Below, piece after piece: positions 23,416 to 35,935 of a DNA stretch of 64,000 nucleotides. How positions within the stretch are numbered: position 1 is the stretch's first letter; every line of letters begins with the position of its first letter. Where the stretch lies: the NCBI GenBank assembly GCA_907165065.1, contig OU015528.1:41035515-41099514 (forward strand), read 5' to 3'. Origin of the DNA: Caprimulgus europaeus. Its lineage: Eukaryota; Chordata; Aves; Caprimulgiformes; Caprimulgidae. Position numbers and translations under genes: made by a program. Under the pieces are notes generated by a model. The model did no database searches. It saw only the letters and a program-made list of their open reading frames with translations, and was not told the DNA's origin.

Positions 23416-24119
23416 CATGCCAAACCCATCCTAATTTTTGAGTTATTTTCAACAGTGTTTAAAATTATTTGAAAAATATCTTCTGGCACTATGACTGATG
23501 TGGGAGGAATTTTAAAACAGCAAAAATGTTGTTCTGGCAGCAGCCTTCATTTACTTGTGTATATGAGCTAGTATTTTGTTTATTTTCTCCCTTTCTTTAT
23601 AATTTCTAGCTTGGGAGACAAAACAAAAATTGCAATTCAGTGTATTTAAATTGCAAAAGTTTACTAAGATTTCCTTTGACCCTGGTATACCTACAGGAAT
23701 ATTGTAAAAAGTAGTTAAAATACATCTATTAGGACTACATGAATAGGTTTAAACACGAAAGATATAGACATATCTTTATCCAAAGTTGCGTATTATTTCC
23801 TGTTTAGCAGCAAGGATTTGTTCAATCTGTGCAGGAATAATTTTTGATATGTACAATGTTTATTCAACCATGTAATGGTATTTTCTCTGGATGTATGGTG
23901 GATTCAAGTATACAGTGTTGAAAGATGGTATTGGTATTTATGTATAAATCTATCTGTGTATGTATGTGCTTCATAACAAAAAATGAGAAACTGAATATAT
24001 GTATTTAAATGCCTATAAATATTTATAACTATTTAAGGTTAGATTTTGCAGCACAACAGGAAGTTGCATCTAGACCAGTGACAAGGGGAGTTTCATTTTT
24101 TGTTTTAAAGAAGCAGTGA
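23416..24119. other. intergenic, no gene recognised
   Basis: AT-rich unique sequence between the CR1 cluster and the solo LTR. Nothing else seen. Confidence 0.55.
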
Positions 24120-24124
24120 GAAAG

Positions 24125-25113
24125 TGTGATGGTTTAACCACAGGTAGATCATGCGGTCCTGCACTCACTCCCCTCACCCACGGAGATGGGAAGGGAATCA
24201 TAACAAAGGGGGCATGGGATTAGGATGAAGGACAGGGATGGCTCACCAGTTACGGTCACAGGCAAAACAGACTCATCTTGGGAAAGAAAAATCAATTTAA
24301 TTCATTGCCATTTCATCTAAGTAATGTAACGAGACATAACAACCACATCTTACACCTTCCCCCACCCCTCTCTTCTTCCCAGGCTCAGTTCACTTTGCTC
24401 CTGATTTCTCTACCTTCTCCTTTGCAGTGGCACAGGGGGAAGGGAATAGGGTTGCAGTCACTTCACCATTGCTGCTTCTCCCAGCATGAAAGTCCAGGAA
24501 CAAGATGTTCCAAAGAAAGCTTCTCATGGAGTCACAGACCTCTTCGGGCTCGGTTCCTGTCTCTAGCATGGGCATTTCCACTGGCTGCAGATGGGCCTCC
24601 AGTCCAGTGCACCTCCTCACCTCCCAGCTCTGGGGGTCCACCCCAGCTCTGGCATCAAGCAACTCTGGGGTCTCAATTTCAGTCATGCTTACCCTCAGGC
24701 TCAGCTTTTCTGCTTCACCACGGAGTTCTCCATGGTCTACATGTGGTTTTCTGCTCCACTGTTAAACTTCCATGGGCTGCAGGGACCTCCTTTGCAGGTC
24801 CAGTGGTTGAATTTGGTGTCTGAGGTTCTCTGTCCTCTCTCTCCTCCTCCTTCCCCCTGGCAATGAAGCTCTCCCTTTGTTTACACCGATGGTCATCTTT
24901 TGTTCAGGTCAATGGCATCTTCTCCAGGTTCTCTCCAGATTCTTCTTTTCAGGACAGTCCTTCCCCTCACAAATATGGATTTGCAGAGGCATTTCTCTAC
25001 TGCTAATTGGCTCAGCCTGGGCTGGGCGGGTACGCTTAGGAGCCTGGAGAGTTTCACTCTCACAAGGTGGCCTCTTCTCCTGCTACTAAAAATACTCCCC
25101 CAAACCCAACACA
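24125..25113 (-). mobile_element. ERVL-like solo LTR with perfect target duplication (fossil)
   Basis: A 989-bp block with ends TGTGATGG on the plus strand and CCAACACA at the other end. On the minus strand it therefore starts TGTGTTGGGTTTGG and ends with a tail (GGGTGAGGGGAGTGAGTGCAGG then GGTTAAACCATCACA) built like that of the other LTR at 8.9 kb, which sets its orientation. The five bases GAAAG occur exactly on both sides (24120-24124 and 25114-25118), the 5-bp duplication expected of ERVL-class elements. No internal viral sequence is present, so it is a solo LTR. Open frames within it on either strand are incidental. Its subfamily is not named here; it appears moderately old. Confidence 0.88.
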
Positions 25114-26281
25114 GAAAGTTAAAATATAACTCTTTTCAGATGACAAAAACAAAAATAAAATACAGGAGAAAATATCATGATAATAGTACTTGAAATGTTA
25201 GTTTACAGTGTGAACTATCTACATCTGCCTGCATGTGAATCACTGTAAGATGCTTACTTTGATGGGTAAAGAGTAGCTGAAGTCTCAGCTCTTTCCAAAG
25301 TTGATCGACCGTTGGGTACAGATTTTCCAATGGGCCTTTCTTCCTTTCTTCCTTTCTATTATGATGTGTTCTCATTCATTTCTGTAAGAACATGCAAATT
25401 ATAGAGAACATACTCAGCTATACAAATTTCAGCAAACTTCTTTAATGTTCACTGACTTGAAAGCTAAAAGGAAAATAATCATAATCTAATTTCAATGTCA
25501 TATGCAGTTAATTTTATTTAGCTATCCTACTTTTGTTGCAGTAATTTTTATTTCATTAAACCATACCATGTTTAAAATCATGTAACCATAAACCATGTAA
25601 AACTGATTTTTCAGAAGGTTGTGCAATGTTGATTTGAAGACACCTCTTGGATAAGTTTTACTGAAACGGCTGGAAATGTGTCTTTTTTCTCATTTGCATT
25701 TCTGATGAGCTTTCAAACATGGGCTTTTGTTACGTCTTCTTCATTAAAAAAAACCCAAAACTTTAGCAGTTGTTTGTTTTCCTCTCTCTGAAGGTGTTTG
25801 TACACAGTAATCTCTTAATCTTCTTTTGAAATACTGGAAAAACTGAGCTTTTTATTATCCTTCCATTTATGCTTTTTTTCAGTACTTGGATTGTTTTTAT
25901 GTCTGCATCTTCCCTAAAAGAGATATTTTAACAAATCTTAAAGAAGTACAGACTAAAGCTAGAAAGAATATCTCAGCACCTCAATAAGGGTATATACAGA
26001 TGTAAAATACACTTTATTTATACTATGGTAGAGTGCATAATAAAGACATATTTTCCATGAAAGTGTACTGACAGACTTTCAGAAAATAGAGGGCAGAATA
26101 TAATTATTATAATCCCAAATCTGCTCTGATATATCCTGTTGCACTACTGATACCATATGAGCTCTGGGTTTGTCTGCTACCAAACTACCTATAAAGAATT
26201 CACAACTTGTTTTTTAATTTTCCTTCAAGAGAATTTAATCTGCAGATTTTCTTGACTGCTAAAAGACCTGAAAGCACCAGT

Positions 26282-26298
26282 AAAAAAAAAAAAAAAAA
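26282..26298. repeat. poly-A run
   Basis: Seventeen consecutive A with no attached SINE or LINE body recognised. Confidence 0.9.
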
Positions 26299-27312
26299 TC
26301 TGGAAAATGAGATTCACAAGTTTTCAGGAAGCTACCTTTCCAAGAGGGAACAGATACAAGTGAGACTAACAGGTGGGTGGGTCACTTAGAAGAGCTCTGG
26401 TTAAAGAAAAGCTTTGGCTGATTTTTAATTTTTTTGTTTTTAGCAGAAGATCCAATATTTATTTGAATCAGTTTTTCTAGGTGACAGAAAGGATTACTGT
26501 AACATGTAGGATTTTCTAAGTCTAAAACTGTCACCAGTGTATCAGCTGGCAAGAACTCACCTACCAGCCCATCCCCAAACATTGCTCCTCAGAATCTATG
26601 AAATGCAAGCACAGCTGTTTATGCAGCATCCCAGCCCATCCCACAGAAATATGGCTGAGGGTTCCACTTAACAGGAAATTTCTTTCTCACCACTGATAAA
26701 ACTGATAGCTCTTCTCCAGTGCTTCCTGCTCTTTTACATTTCATCTGTTGGAGAGAGTAGGGGGAACTCCAGAAAAATGTTGTTGATTTTTTTCATTCAA
26801 GTTTACCTTTATACTTAGGTAATTTCATATAGTTTTCATTCTAATCTGTTATCGTTAATGGAGACAAACCAAAGGATGTCATGATGCTTAATCTAGCCTC
26901 CCCTCTTTGATCCACAGAAACACCACTAATGCAGAGTCACAGGCAAAAAATGGAGGAACTATCTTGATAGTCAGTTCTTCTCCTTGCAGTTCTTTGTTCC
27001 CTTGCTCGAGAGATCATTTGCTTAGCAGTTCATTGTTTTAGAGACAGTAATGTTTTTAGTTCATTTGTGGGAACTAAGGGACTGACTCAGCAGCACTTTG
27101 ACTCCAATGTAGTTTTGTGGCTGTCTGACTCCTAAGTTGTACCTGGAGGTTTTCTAGTTTCCTTTTAATGAAAATAGAACATCAACATGTCTCAAGTCTT
27201 CTATCATTCCTCCCTTTCCTTCCCTCTTTACTGCTTGTTTCAGAGAACCTACTAGCTTATGTCTTTCATCAGCTCTAGGAGTCTGAAAGAATTCAGATGA
27301 TGAATCCTTATG

Positions 27313-27376
27313 CTTTTTTTTGTTTTTGTTTGTTTGTTTGTTTGTTTGTTTGTTTGTTTGTTTTGTTTTGTTTTGT
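27313..27376. repeat. (TTTG)n then (TTTTG)n microsatellite
   Basis: A T-rich lead-in, about nine TTTG units, then three TTTTG units. A compound microsatellite that is expected to vary in length. Confidence 0.92.
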
Positions 27377-28684
27377 TGTACTTGATCCCCAGATATGGTA
27401 TGAGAAAATCGTAAATTTGCCAAAACTTTGAGGCAGAATTGTCTAGCCCTTATCGTCACACAAAGACAGAAAAAAATAATATAACCAGTATCTTAAGTTT
27501 GGTTTTACTAGAACACAAGATATGAAACCTGCACAAGATAGTTATTTGCAAAGGAAAACTTCAAATCTCCTGGTCAAAAGAGACTGAAATTAAAAGTTTG
27601 AAACAAATCAGTACCCTGCCAATTGTGCCCTTGTAAGGACACATCCTTTTCTTCAGCCTTGCTGTCCATTCCAGCAACTTTCAGTAACATCCTGGGTTTC
27701 CACAAACTCCACACAGCTCCTTCTGGGTCTCCTGCTTTCTTTGCTTCTTAGTCTTTGGACTTACTTCTTGCTTTGGAAAGGCCCCTTGCTCCTTTCAGGA
27801 GCAAAACTCTTGTTTATCTCAATGCTTCATGCCCCTGTTTTGCTCTCTGTCCTTGGCTGCATGCTCTATGCTACTATCCAAAGATTTCTCTGCACTTGGA
27901 TATGTTTAACTGCTCTCAGGGGAAGGAGAAACTCCCCTTCTCTCTTCCCTTTTGAAGAGGTGGCACCAAAAACATGGCAGCCAGGTCAGGGGACCTCTCT
28001 GTTGCCAAGCCGCAGTCTTACTGTAATACACACAATTTGCATTTGCGTGGTATGGGGTTACATCAGTTGTCACACATAGAAAGATCATCATGGTTGGATC
28101 AAGTTTCAGTCACCCTAAAAACAAAGAAAACACAGAATGTAGACTCCAGCTCATATTTTAAAAGATGAATATAAAATGGTTGCACAGACATAAAAGGACA
28201 CAGTCAAAAAGTCCAAGGTGCTAAATAAACAAGAGACAGATGTGTTAATATTGACTCAGAGAAGAAACTTTGTTTCTGAGGCAGGACAGAGAGCTATTAT
28301 CTTGATTTGAGCATGTGCTTCAAATTCTCCTTTTTTTACTTAAAAAGTCAGCTGTAGTCAGCCAATTAGTACAGGTATAGCAGAGAAAAAATGTTTACAG
28401 GTCTTCAGAAAGGGAAGAATGGGTTATAGAATAGCTGGATGAGTTGCAAATAGTTCGAAGGCCTAATGGAGTCATCCTAATGTATCTAATAAAAGCAAGG
28501 AACTAGTGATCTGTAGGCCAGACCATTTAATTTCAGTTCCAAAACAAAAAAACCTGTTGAAACAAAAACCCACAAATATATTCTAGGGAAATAGAACATA
28601 ACAAGGAGATAAATAACAATCAAAGTGGACTTACCCAAATATTCCACTTTTTTAAAAAAATTACTCCTCTCTCTTGACTAGGTA

Positions 28685-29160
28685 GCAAATGTTTTTGGCA
28701 CGGGGGAATTGGCAGATATTATATTTCTTATCTGGTACTACTTAAAAGGCACTCTTATGATGAAGCTAGAGAAATGATGACTGGACGAACCAGTTGCACA
28801 ACTGATTGGAAACAAGTATCCAGAGGAACAATCATTCATGTTTTGCTGTCAGACTAGCAGCTAAAGTAGGTTTGTATGGGAATCTCTCCTGCACCTATGA
28901 GTGTTTGACACTTCTGTTAGTGACTTAGATGAATGGCTGCATGTATTTTTGAGGCAAATTTAGATTTCAAGATCATCTTGACAAATCAGGTAAATGGTCA
29001 GACAAAAATATGTTGTAATTCAATAGGATAAATGCAAAAATCTATCAATATTTGGCTGTAAAAATTCAGCTTGAGAGAGGATGCACAAATACTTCAGAGC
29101 AACATGTACAGTTACAGTAAATCACATGTTGAAAATGAGGTAAATCTCATTATAAAAAAG
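28685..29160 (+). mobile_element. very old CR1/L3-like LINE remnant
   Basis: Scattered but ordered matches to amniote CR1-clade RT coding sequence: GGCAGATATTATATTTCTTA (ADIIFL, upstream of the DFxKAFD box), then TTGCTGTCAGACTAGCAGC, GGGAATCTCTCCTG, TCTGTTAGTGACTTAGATGA (SVSDLDE, equivalent to FINDLDE), GATCATCTTGACAAATCAGG, AATTCAATAGGATAAATGCA (FNKDKCK), and TTACAGTAAATCACATGTTG followed by AAAATGAG. The order matches a CR1 ORF2 on the plus strand, but frames are broken throughout. It is far older than the other copies. The match was made from remembered consensus patterns, so subfamily and edges are uncertain; similarity may continue weakly to about 29430. Confidence 0.6.
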
Positions 29161-32100
29161 ACAAAATTCATATATTAATAAATAAATCAAAGTATTTTCT
29201 GTGAAATGCTTGAAATAGGACTGTGCTATCTGGTGCTATAGGATCGAAGCTTCAAAAATGATCTGCAGTGAATTCTTGAAAGAAAATGGTATATTTGATC
29301 CAAGAGAAATTGGCATTAGGTCATCAGGCTCCAGCTAAACACTCTAGCAAATAGTAATGCTGAGTAAGCAGGAGATCTTATATCATTTAGGTGAGCTGGA
29401 ACAGGTTAACCAAAAAATGTAACTTTTTCTGATTTGATTCAAAATTTTATGTGTTGTAAGCCAGCTAAAGCTGAAAAAAAAAAATCTAGCAATAAAAAGC
29501 ATATAATAATTTTACAAGGGGAAAATAATTAACTTATATGAACAAAAAAAAGAATTCTGGAAAACAAGATTTTTTACATAAAAGGGGAATCAGGGATGTA
29601 TTGTTATCAGATGTATATTCAGACCTGGTTCTACTGTCTTCCATTTCTGAGTTTTGGCCATTATAATAAATTCCTTTGTAATAAAAAATGTTTTCTGTTG
29701 AACAGTGCCTCATATTCCAGCAAGATTTCCATTCTATAATATCACATTTAGGCCCTTCACAGCCTATTAGTTTGTTATTAATATTTATTTTTGTAAATAA
29801 TTTTACTGGAGAATATAATTAATTAAGCCAATAGGGCATAAATGTCATTGTTTTATTGCTAATTGTATCATGCATGTGTCTAATTAATATCTTTCAATCT
29901 AATCTTTCTCTAAAAACAAGAGTCAGTTTCATTCCCTCATGTAATAAGGATTAAGATTTACCTTCTCTAGGGTGCAATAAAAACTGGAAAAGTTATATTT
30001 AACATAAATTTTATAGAACAGTTTCTTGTAACATCAGGGAAGCAATAAAAGAACATTGCTTATGAAGCAATCTATGTACCATTCTTCTACTTAAAAGCAT
30101 ACATGGGGATTCTTAAATAATAATATATTATTAAGCATTCATCATACTGGATTCCCAGTAGAGACAATTACCCTTTTGTTTCCATCAGAAAGCAAATTAT
30201 TCCTTGTGGTGATGAGTCTTATGCCTTAGGTATGTTCCCATGTCTGATACAATTTTGGAGTAATTCAGTTTGCAGCAGAAGTTAGGAAGAGTATAAGTGG
30301 CTTTGGCACGACACTGCAGTCACTGACTGGGAAGCAAAGGCTTCCTGAACTGCTTCTCTGACAGTAGTCAAGACCACTAACATAAACAGCTTTTTAATAT
30401 CTCATACCTTATTTTTCTATCTCTTAACCTTGTTTTTCATGCTAATATTTTTGACCAATTTCTACATTCTGTTTCTTGAAAATAAAAATAGTTGTGGATT
30501 TTATTTGACAGTATTGTCGAAAAACAGGCTATCTTACAATCAGGATACCTTGGAAACCAAAGGTGAGATACAAATTATTCTGACCTATTGTCTGTTCCCT
30601 TAGCACCTGGAGCTACATAAAGTCTCTTTTACTGTTACATGGGTTTTGACCTTGTGGCATGTACAGTCACAATCACAGAAGGGAAGCGGGGTCAGCTGGC
30701 CAACAGAAACTGTTTCCTACCTAAGAAATGACATGGCACATCTTGGCTGAATGGTTTCTCATATTTACTAGGAGGTACTCTTGGCTATGATTTTTTCAAA
30801 CACATCCAAGGGAGCTGTTCAGCTTTGCAGAGAAATATTAATTGAAGCAAAGAACAAGTTAAAAAAACCCCCAAACATATATATAAATTAGAGCAGACTT
30901 TGGAGTCCAATTCTTCTTCTTTCCAGGTGAATGCTCTCAGGCTCTCACTCTTTCTTACCTTCTTGTCTCATGAATATTTAATTCTACTGCATGAAGTGGA
31001 GCATCTTAAATGGGTGATAGTGAGAAGCATAATTCCTGAACATATAATAACCTCTATTTTCACCCAAGATATCAGACACAATCCAAGCAAATTACTTCTC
31101 TCAGAAATGGGTGTTTTAAAAGTGCAGAAGATTAAAAAGTAAATTTTAATAGTTAAATCTACAGAGCAGTGAGGGAAAGGAGTAGGAGGCAGCCCTGGGT
31201 AGGGTAAAGTAAAGAAGCAGAGATAACCACTCTGGGATGATAGGGGGTGGAGCATAGAGCAATACCAGTTTTCTCATGCGATGCTTGGCTGCAAAAGGCT
31301 TGAGAGTTGCTTGTTGGGTTATCTCTCTGGGAAATATCAATTGACAAGTAACAGACAAAGGAGCAGACATTTAATCTCTTGCATTCCAAGCAATACTGAA
31401 GTTATTGGTTGTACTTTCTCCCATTGGATCTATTGAGGTGCAGTGAGACTACCTATAGGATGAACAAGGAAGAAGACAAATGTCCTGTCTCTTAATTCTG
31501 ACCAGGCTTAAACATGAGATGGATGTCTAGCAGAAGGTGAGACACATCACTCCTGGTCACATCCAGAGACTGAACTTTAAGTTTCTTATCTGCAAAAACT
31601 AAGTGTTCTCCATATTTTAGTGCCTTGAGAACTGGACAATAACTGAAAAGTGACTTAGAGGGTTTTGACCTGGATGTTTACTTCCATCTTTTTCTATTTA
31701 CATCTTTTGTGGATATAATCCTGGGGCTATGCTCTAAGTGTGTTTTTTCTCATTGCAGCTCATGAAAACCAGCAGCTGTCTGTATGCTTTTAATATATTT
31801 TCAAGTGGAGTATCAAATGTGAACTGCTTTGAAACACCCTGCTCACAAAGGTTTTTGATAAATAGCATTTAATTAAACCATTTGTAAGTCAAAAGTACAA
31901 TGAAAACAATAAACATATCTGGCTTGTTATACAATTATTTTCTTGCTATATTTATGGAGTAGAAAATTCAGAAACTTAAAATTCTTTCAAAGAACACTAT
32001 TGTTATACCAAAAAGGGGCACATAGCTTGTTTTGAAGGAGTTATGTTCTGACATGTGCTGATCATACTGAATATCATTACTAACTATAATATTTTGCATA

Positions 32101-35100
32101 GCTTTTATAAGAGAGACACCATTACTCCATAATGAAACCTCTTTTTTTCTCCAAAATGCATCTGTTAAAAAAGTGAAAGTATAAGAAAAAAAACCCATAA
32201 AGATACAAAAGTTTCTTATTAACTCAAGGGCCAGCTGGCAACCTTTTGCATTTACAATAATTTAGAAATAGGAGTAATGTGAAATAATTTATCCAAATCT
32301 CTCTTTCTTTCTAGGTCTGCCTCTCATCACTCACTTTGGGAAGTGGGCCAGTAAGGACTGGAAGCAGATCTGATCCTTGTTTTGCATAAAAGAAAATGCA
32401 GTAGAGGTTTTGGAGCATCAGAGCCTACAATTTTAGGTTGCTTGGTGAAAGTCAGGCTGTGTCATGTTTAAATGTGGCTTAAGGGAATTTGGTTGTATTC
32501 TTCATAGTTGAAACTGATGTTCTGAAATTTCTCACACCTCCGCAAGAAGGGAAACCACTGAGTAGCCAAACCATTCATATACACTGTGTTATGGCCAAGT
32601 TTAATTCCCATCTCTGTCTAATTTAGAGGTAGAACTTGAAGCTGGGTTTCCCACCGCCTGGAGGAGTGGCCTTGCCACTAGTTAATGAAACTTTCTATTT
32701 TGTGTATATGAAACAACCAGTCATGAAAGTGGATCAGATCCAATTATCAGTTTTAATTTGTAGAAAATGCAGATAAAACAAATGACTAAATGTAAGACCT
32801 GCTAGAATTCATACAGTTTCACAGCTGCATGCTGAGCAGCTATAGTCCCTATATGGCTGCTACAGGACTGATCCACTCTAGTTGGACTAGTTATCATCAG
32901 CTATCTCATCCCAGAACTGAATAACTTTATAAAATTTTTGGCTTCAGTCAATCATCATCTTTCAACAGAAGTTATTTCACAGGAAAATTCTTGTATCAAT
33001 TTTAATTATGACAGATTAAGTCTGCTAAGATGTGATACTTGTTTTGTTGACTAAGTGAAATAAGCCAGCGTGTTTGGTAGAGTTTCAAATCCTGCCCCAG
33101 ATTATCTGTAGGATAATAAGCTACAGGATGTTTATGCAAGTTTGGGCAAAGTTACATGACAGTCTAAGGCAAGGAAGGAAAGTAAGAGAGAAAGGAGTGA
33201 AAAAGAAAAAAAGAAATAGAATGAAAGAGAGAAATATGATATGAAAGTTTGTGTCACTAGCATCAGTTCTAGATGAAGTATGGATTAGTAGGTAAAGCTG
33301 AAATTTCATTTCCTAAGAGGAGTGGCTAGGGAAGAATCTACATTCACTGTGAATGTTATGTTTTGGTTTTTTTTGTTTTGTTTTCCCAAGGGAGAAAAGG
33401 AACAAGCCCAAAGACATTATACTTTTGTGGATTCTCCCTGCATTAAATAGGAGGTTCCTAGAAAGAGGTTAATAGGAAGAGGTTATTTCAAATGACAATT
33501 CAGAAACTAAGATGTTCTGAATTTCCCCTGGAGTAGTTCATCTCTTCCCATTAACTAAGGAAAGAATGTAGCGAGACTTGTCTGAAACTAACCTCTGCGC
33601 ACAGTCACTCCGTTCTGGTGTGCAGTGCGGCAACGCGTACATATATACACAGTGTCTCTGAATTCTGGAACCCATCACATATTCAAAATGATCCAAGTTT
33701 TTATAGGAAAAGGATAGGGTTTACTTTATATTCACTTTCTAGGCCAAAAGGATCAGAGAAAAAATATTCTACAGAAATGTTCAAACTCTCCTGCAAGCAA
33801 TAGTGCCCTTCCAAATGATAATCAAGAGTTGCTTACAGATTTCCAAAATTGCAGGTGCAGTCTCAGCCTACTATAGGATCCCATATTGGAACCATGCACA
33901 GTTTTGCAGCACTTCTGTTGGAGTTTGGTGGGCTGACATGGGAAGCTGGCAGGTAAATTTCTTCCTCTGGCAATACTCTTCCTTCTGGGGTTAGCTCATG
34001 TTTGAATTGAAGGGATGGGTTCCTTGTTTTAATGTTTTTACATACTAAGCCACCAGATCCCAAATTATTATCTGAAATACTCAGCCATAAACCAACCATG
34101 AAAGTAGCTAAATAGGTGCTCTCTCTCTCATTTTCACTTGACAATTCTTTATGCATATTTAACAGAATTATGTTGTGAACGCACTGTATTGTCTTTCCAA
34201 GACAACTGAGCAGATGCCTCCTGGAATGGGTTTCAAAAAACTGGTTAGAAGGAATACAATGATGGGCCAGCCCAGTAAGTGGGTGTGACTAATGTGCTTT
34301 GCTAATCTTCGATTCTTCTCAAAATGAGTTTATTGGTTTTTTGGGTTTTTTTTTCTCCTCTGGAAATACAATGGTAGGAGAGAGGTTGTTTCTGATGTGA
34401 TTAAAATACTTGCAGAGGAAGATAGAAGTCAAGGTTGATTTCTCTCTTTCACTTGAAGGAGGTAACTTCTCTCAGTTTCCAGGAGAAGCACCTTCCTTCA
34501 CTCTCTGAGCCTGTTCATTGTTAGATCTAGTCACAGGTTTGTGCTTAAAAAGATGGCATGTTTGCCAGGGAATTTAAGTGGATATTTCTGGTTTTCCACA
34601 AAGAGTTTTCTTTCTAGGTGAATCAAATACACTACACGGAAAAAATCTTAACAACATTTCTAGTCAAAATTGTAATTCTTACATTTCTAACTACAGGGTA
34701 ATCAGACAAGGTTATTAACAAGACACTTACTCTAATCAGATTTAAAATCCTACTGTTATCTTCTTTATTCTAAGAAGCCCATTAAAAAAATTAATTACCA
34801 GCATTATCATTCTCATTTAAACACCTTTGATCCATAATTTTCCTCACTTTTATCTTCAGTTTTAATTTAAGTCACTGGAAATTCTTTCTAACTCTTTTGA
34901 TTGTCTAACTACTGTGAATTTCATATGTAGGCTGATATAATGTTCATAGTTACCATTGACAACTCATTGATTGGTACCTAACATCATTGGAAATATAAGG
35001 AAATCTTCTGCCTTCTAGCCCAGCTAATCAGGTACTGGAAAGTCTAAAAACACATTTAGATGACATTTTACCATATACTGTAAGTGGGCATTTTATTATT

Positions 35101-35887
35101 ATGGATAGCTTTTATAAAAATTAGCTATGTAACTGTTACTTTCCATTATAACCAGTTTTTCTCTACAGGATATCTGACAGTTTTATTATGTGTTGTTCTG
35201 GATATGACCTGACACACTCAAGCTGTCAGTTAACCATAAGATTATTTGCATACCCAGTCTATTGGGGAACACAGAAGATAAGCAGATGTTTGATTTTTTG
35301 TTTTTTTTTCCTCTAACACATTTTGGAAAGGAACATACTTTAACGGTGTTTTAGAAGATTAGCCATATTAATTTGATCTAAACTTATTACTAAGTCGATC
35401 TGTTAAATCCTGACTTCTATGCACTGGATAATAACATACACATAGCCCTTCAGCATAAACAGTGCTCCTGTTTAGACATACTGATGCACTGAAAGACATG
35501 TAGATCTTTCAACTTCTCTTCACAATGTCTTACCCTATTAAAAGTATATGGATTTATTTTATCTATAAATAATTTCTTTAATATTCAAATTAAATTAACA
35601 CAGTAATCTTATGTACCTCTCTTGACTTCTATAGTTAGAGATAAAGCACTGGACTGCATACAGAATCAATATGCAGCTTTTTGCAATGTATTATTCAAGA
35701 AGTCTGCCATTAGCTACCGTATATATTGCAGTACCAGCTGCTGTTGCAACATAAATAGGAAGCTGTCACTTCACTGTATGATCAGGAGTATGTGCTGGAT
35801 CAGTCTCTATAATGAAGGAAGGATCCAGCACCAAGCTCTTCCCAGTTATCTTCTAGCAGAGCTGTTATAAGCTAGATGTGTGTTATA
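29161..35887. other. intergenic, no gene recognised
   Basis: Mostly unique AT-rich sequence. It includes a purine-rich tract (about 33170-33240). No open frame has a recognisable domain, and no RNA gene or recent transposon is visible. Confidence 0.55.
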
Positions 35888-35935
35888 AGCACATCACATA
35901 TAACAGCTGTTATAAGCTGTTATATGTGATGTGCT
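35888..35935. repeat. perfect 20-bp-arm hairpin
   Basis: The arm at 35888-35907 (AGCACATCACATATAACAGC) is exactly the reverse complement of 35916-35935, with an 8-base loop TGTTATAA. The motif GTTATAAGC recurs several times in the 40 bases to the left (for example near 35864 and 35882). The perfect arms in an otherwise unique AT-rich region suggest a recent templated event or a constrained hairpin. I cannot assign it to a known element or microRNA. Confidence 0.92.

Larger units (their letters stand above)
25119..28684. other. intergenic, no gene recognised
   Basis: Contains a TTTCC-rich tract (about 25337-25357), a 17-base A run (26282-26298) and a TTTG/TTTTG microsatellite (27313-27376). 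No coding region or RNA recognised. A stretch at 27600-28080 is slightly richer in GC, but I cannot assign it. Confidence 0.55.

Noticed and set aside
24278-24823. 181-codon plus-strand open frame, Ser/Pro/Leu-rich
   Set aside because: It lies wholly inside the 24125-25113 LTR and runs antisense to it; the composition follows the LTR's base content and no domain is visible.
27154-27459. Minus-strand frame with repeated NKQT residues
   Set aside because: A translation of the TTTG microsatellite, with no flanking evidence of an exon.
30900-31142. 80-codon plus-strand frame with overlapping minus-strand frames at 30968-31389
   Set aside because: No domain, no splice context and no codon bias; typical of chance frames in AT-rich DNA.
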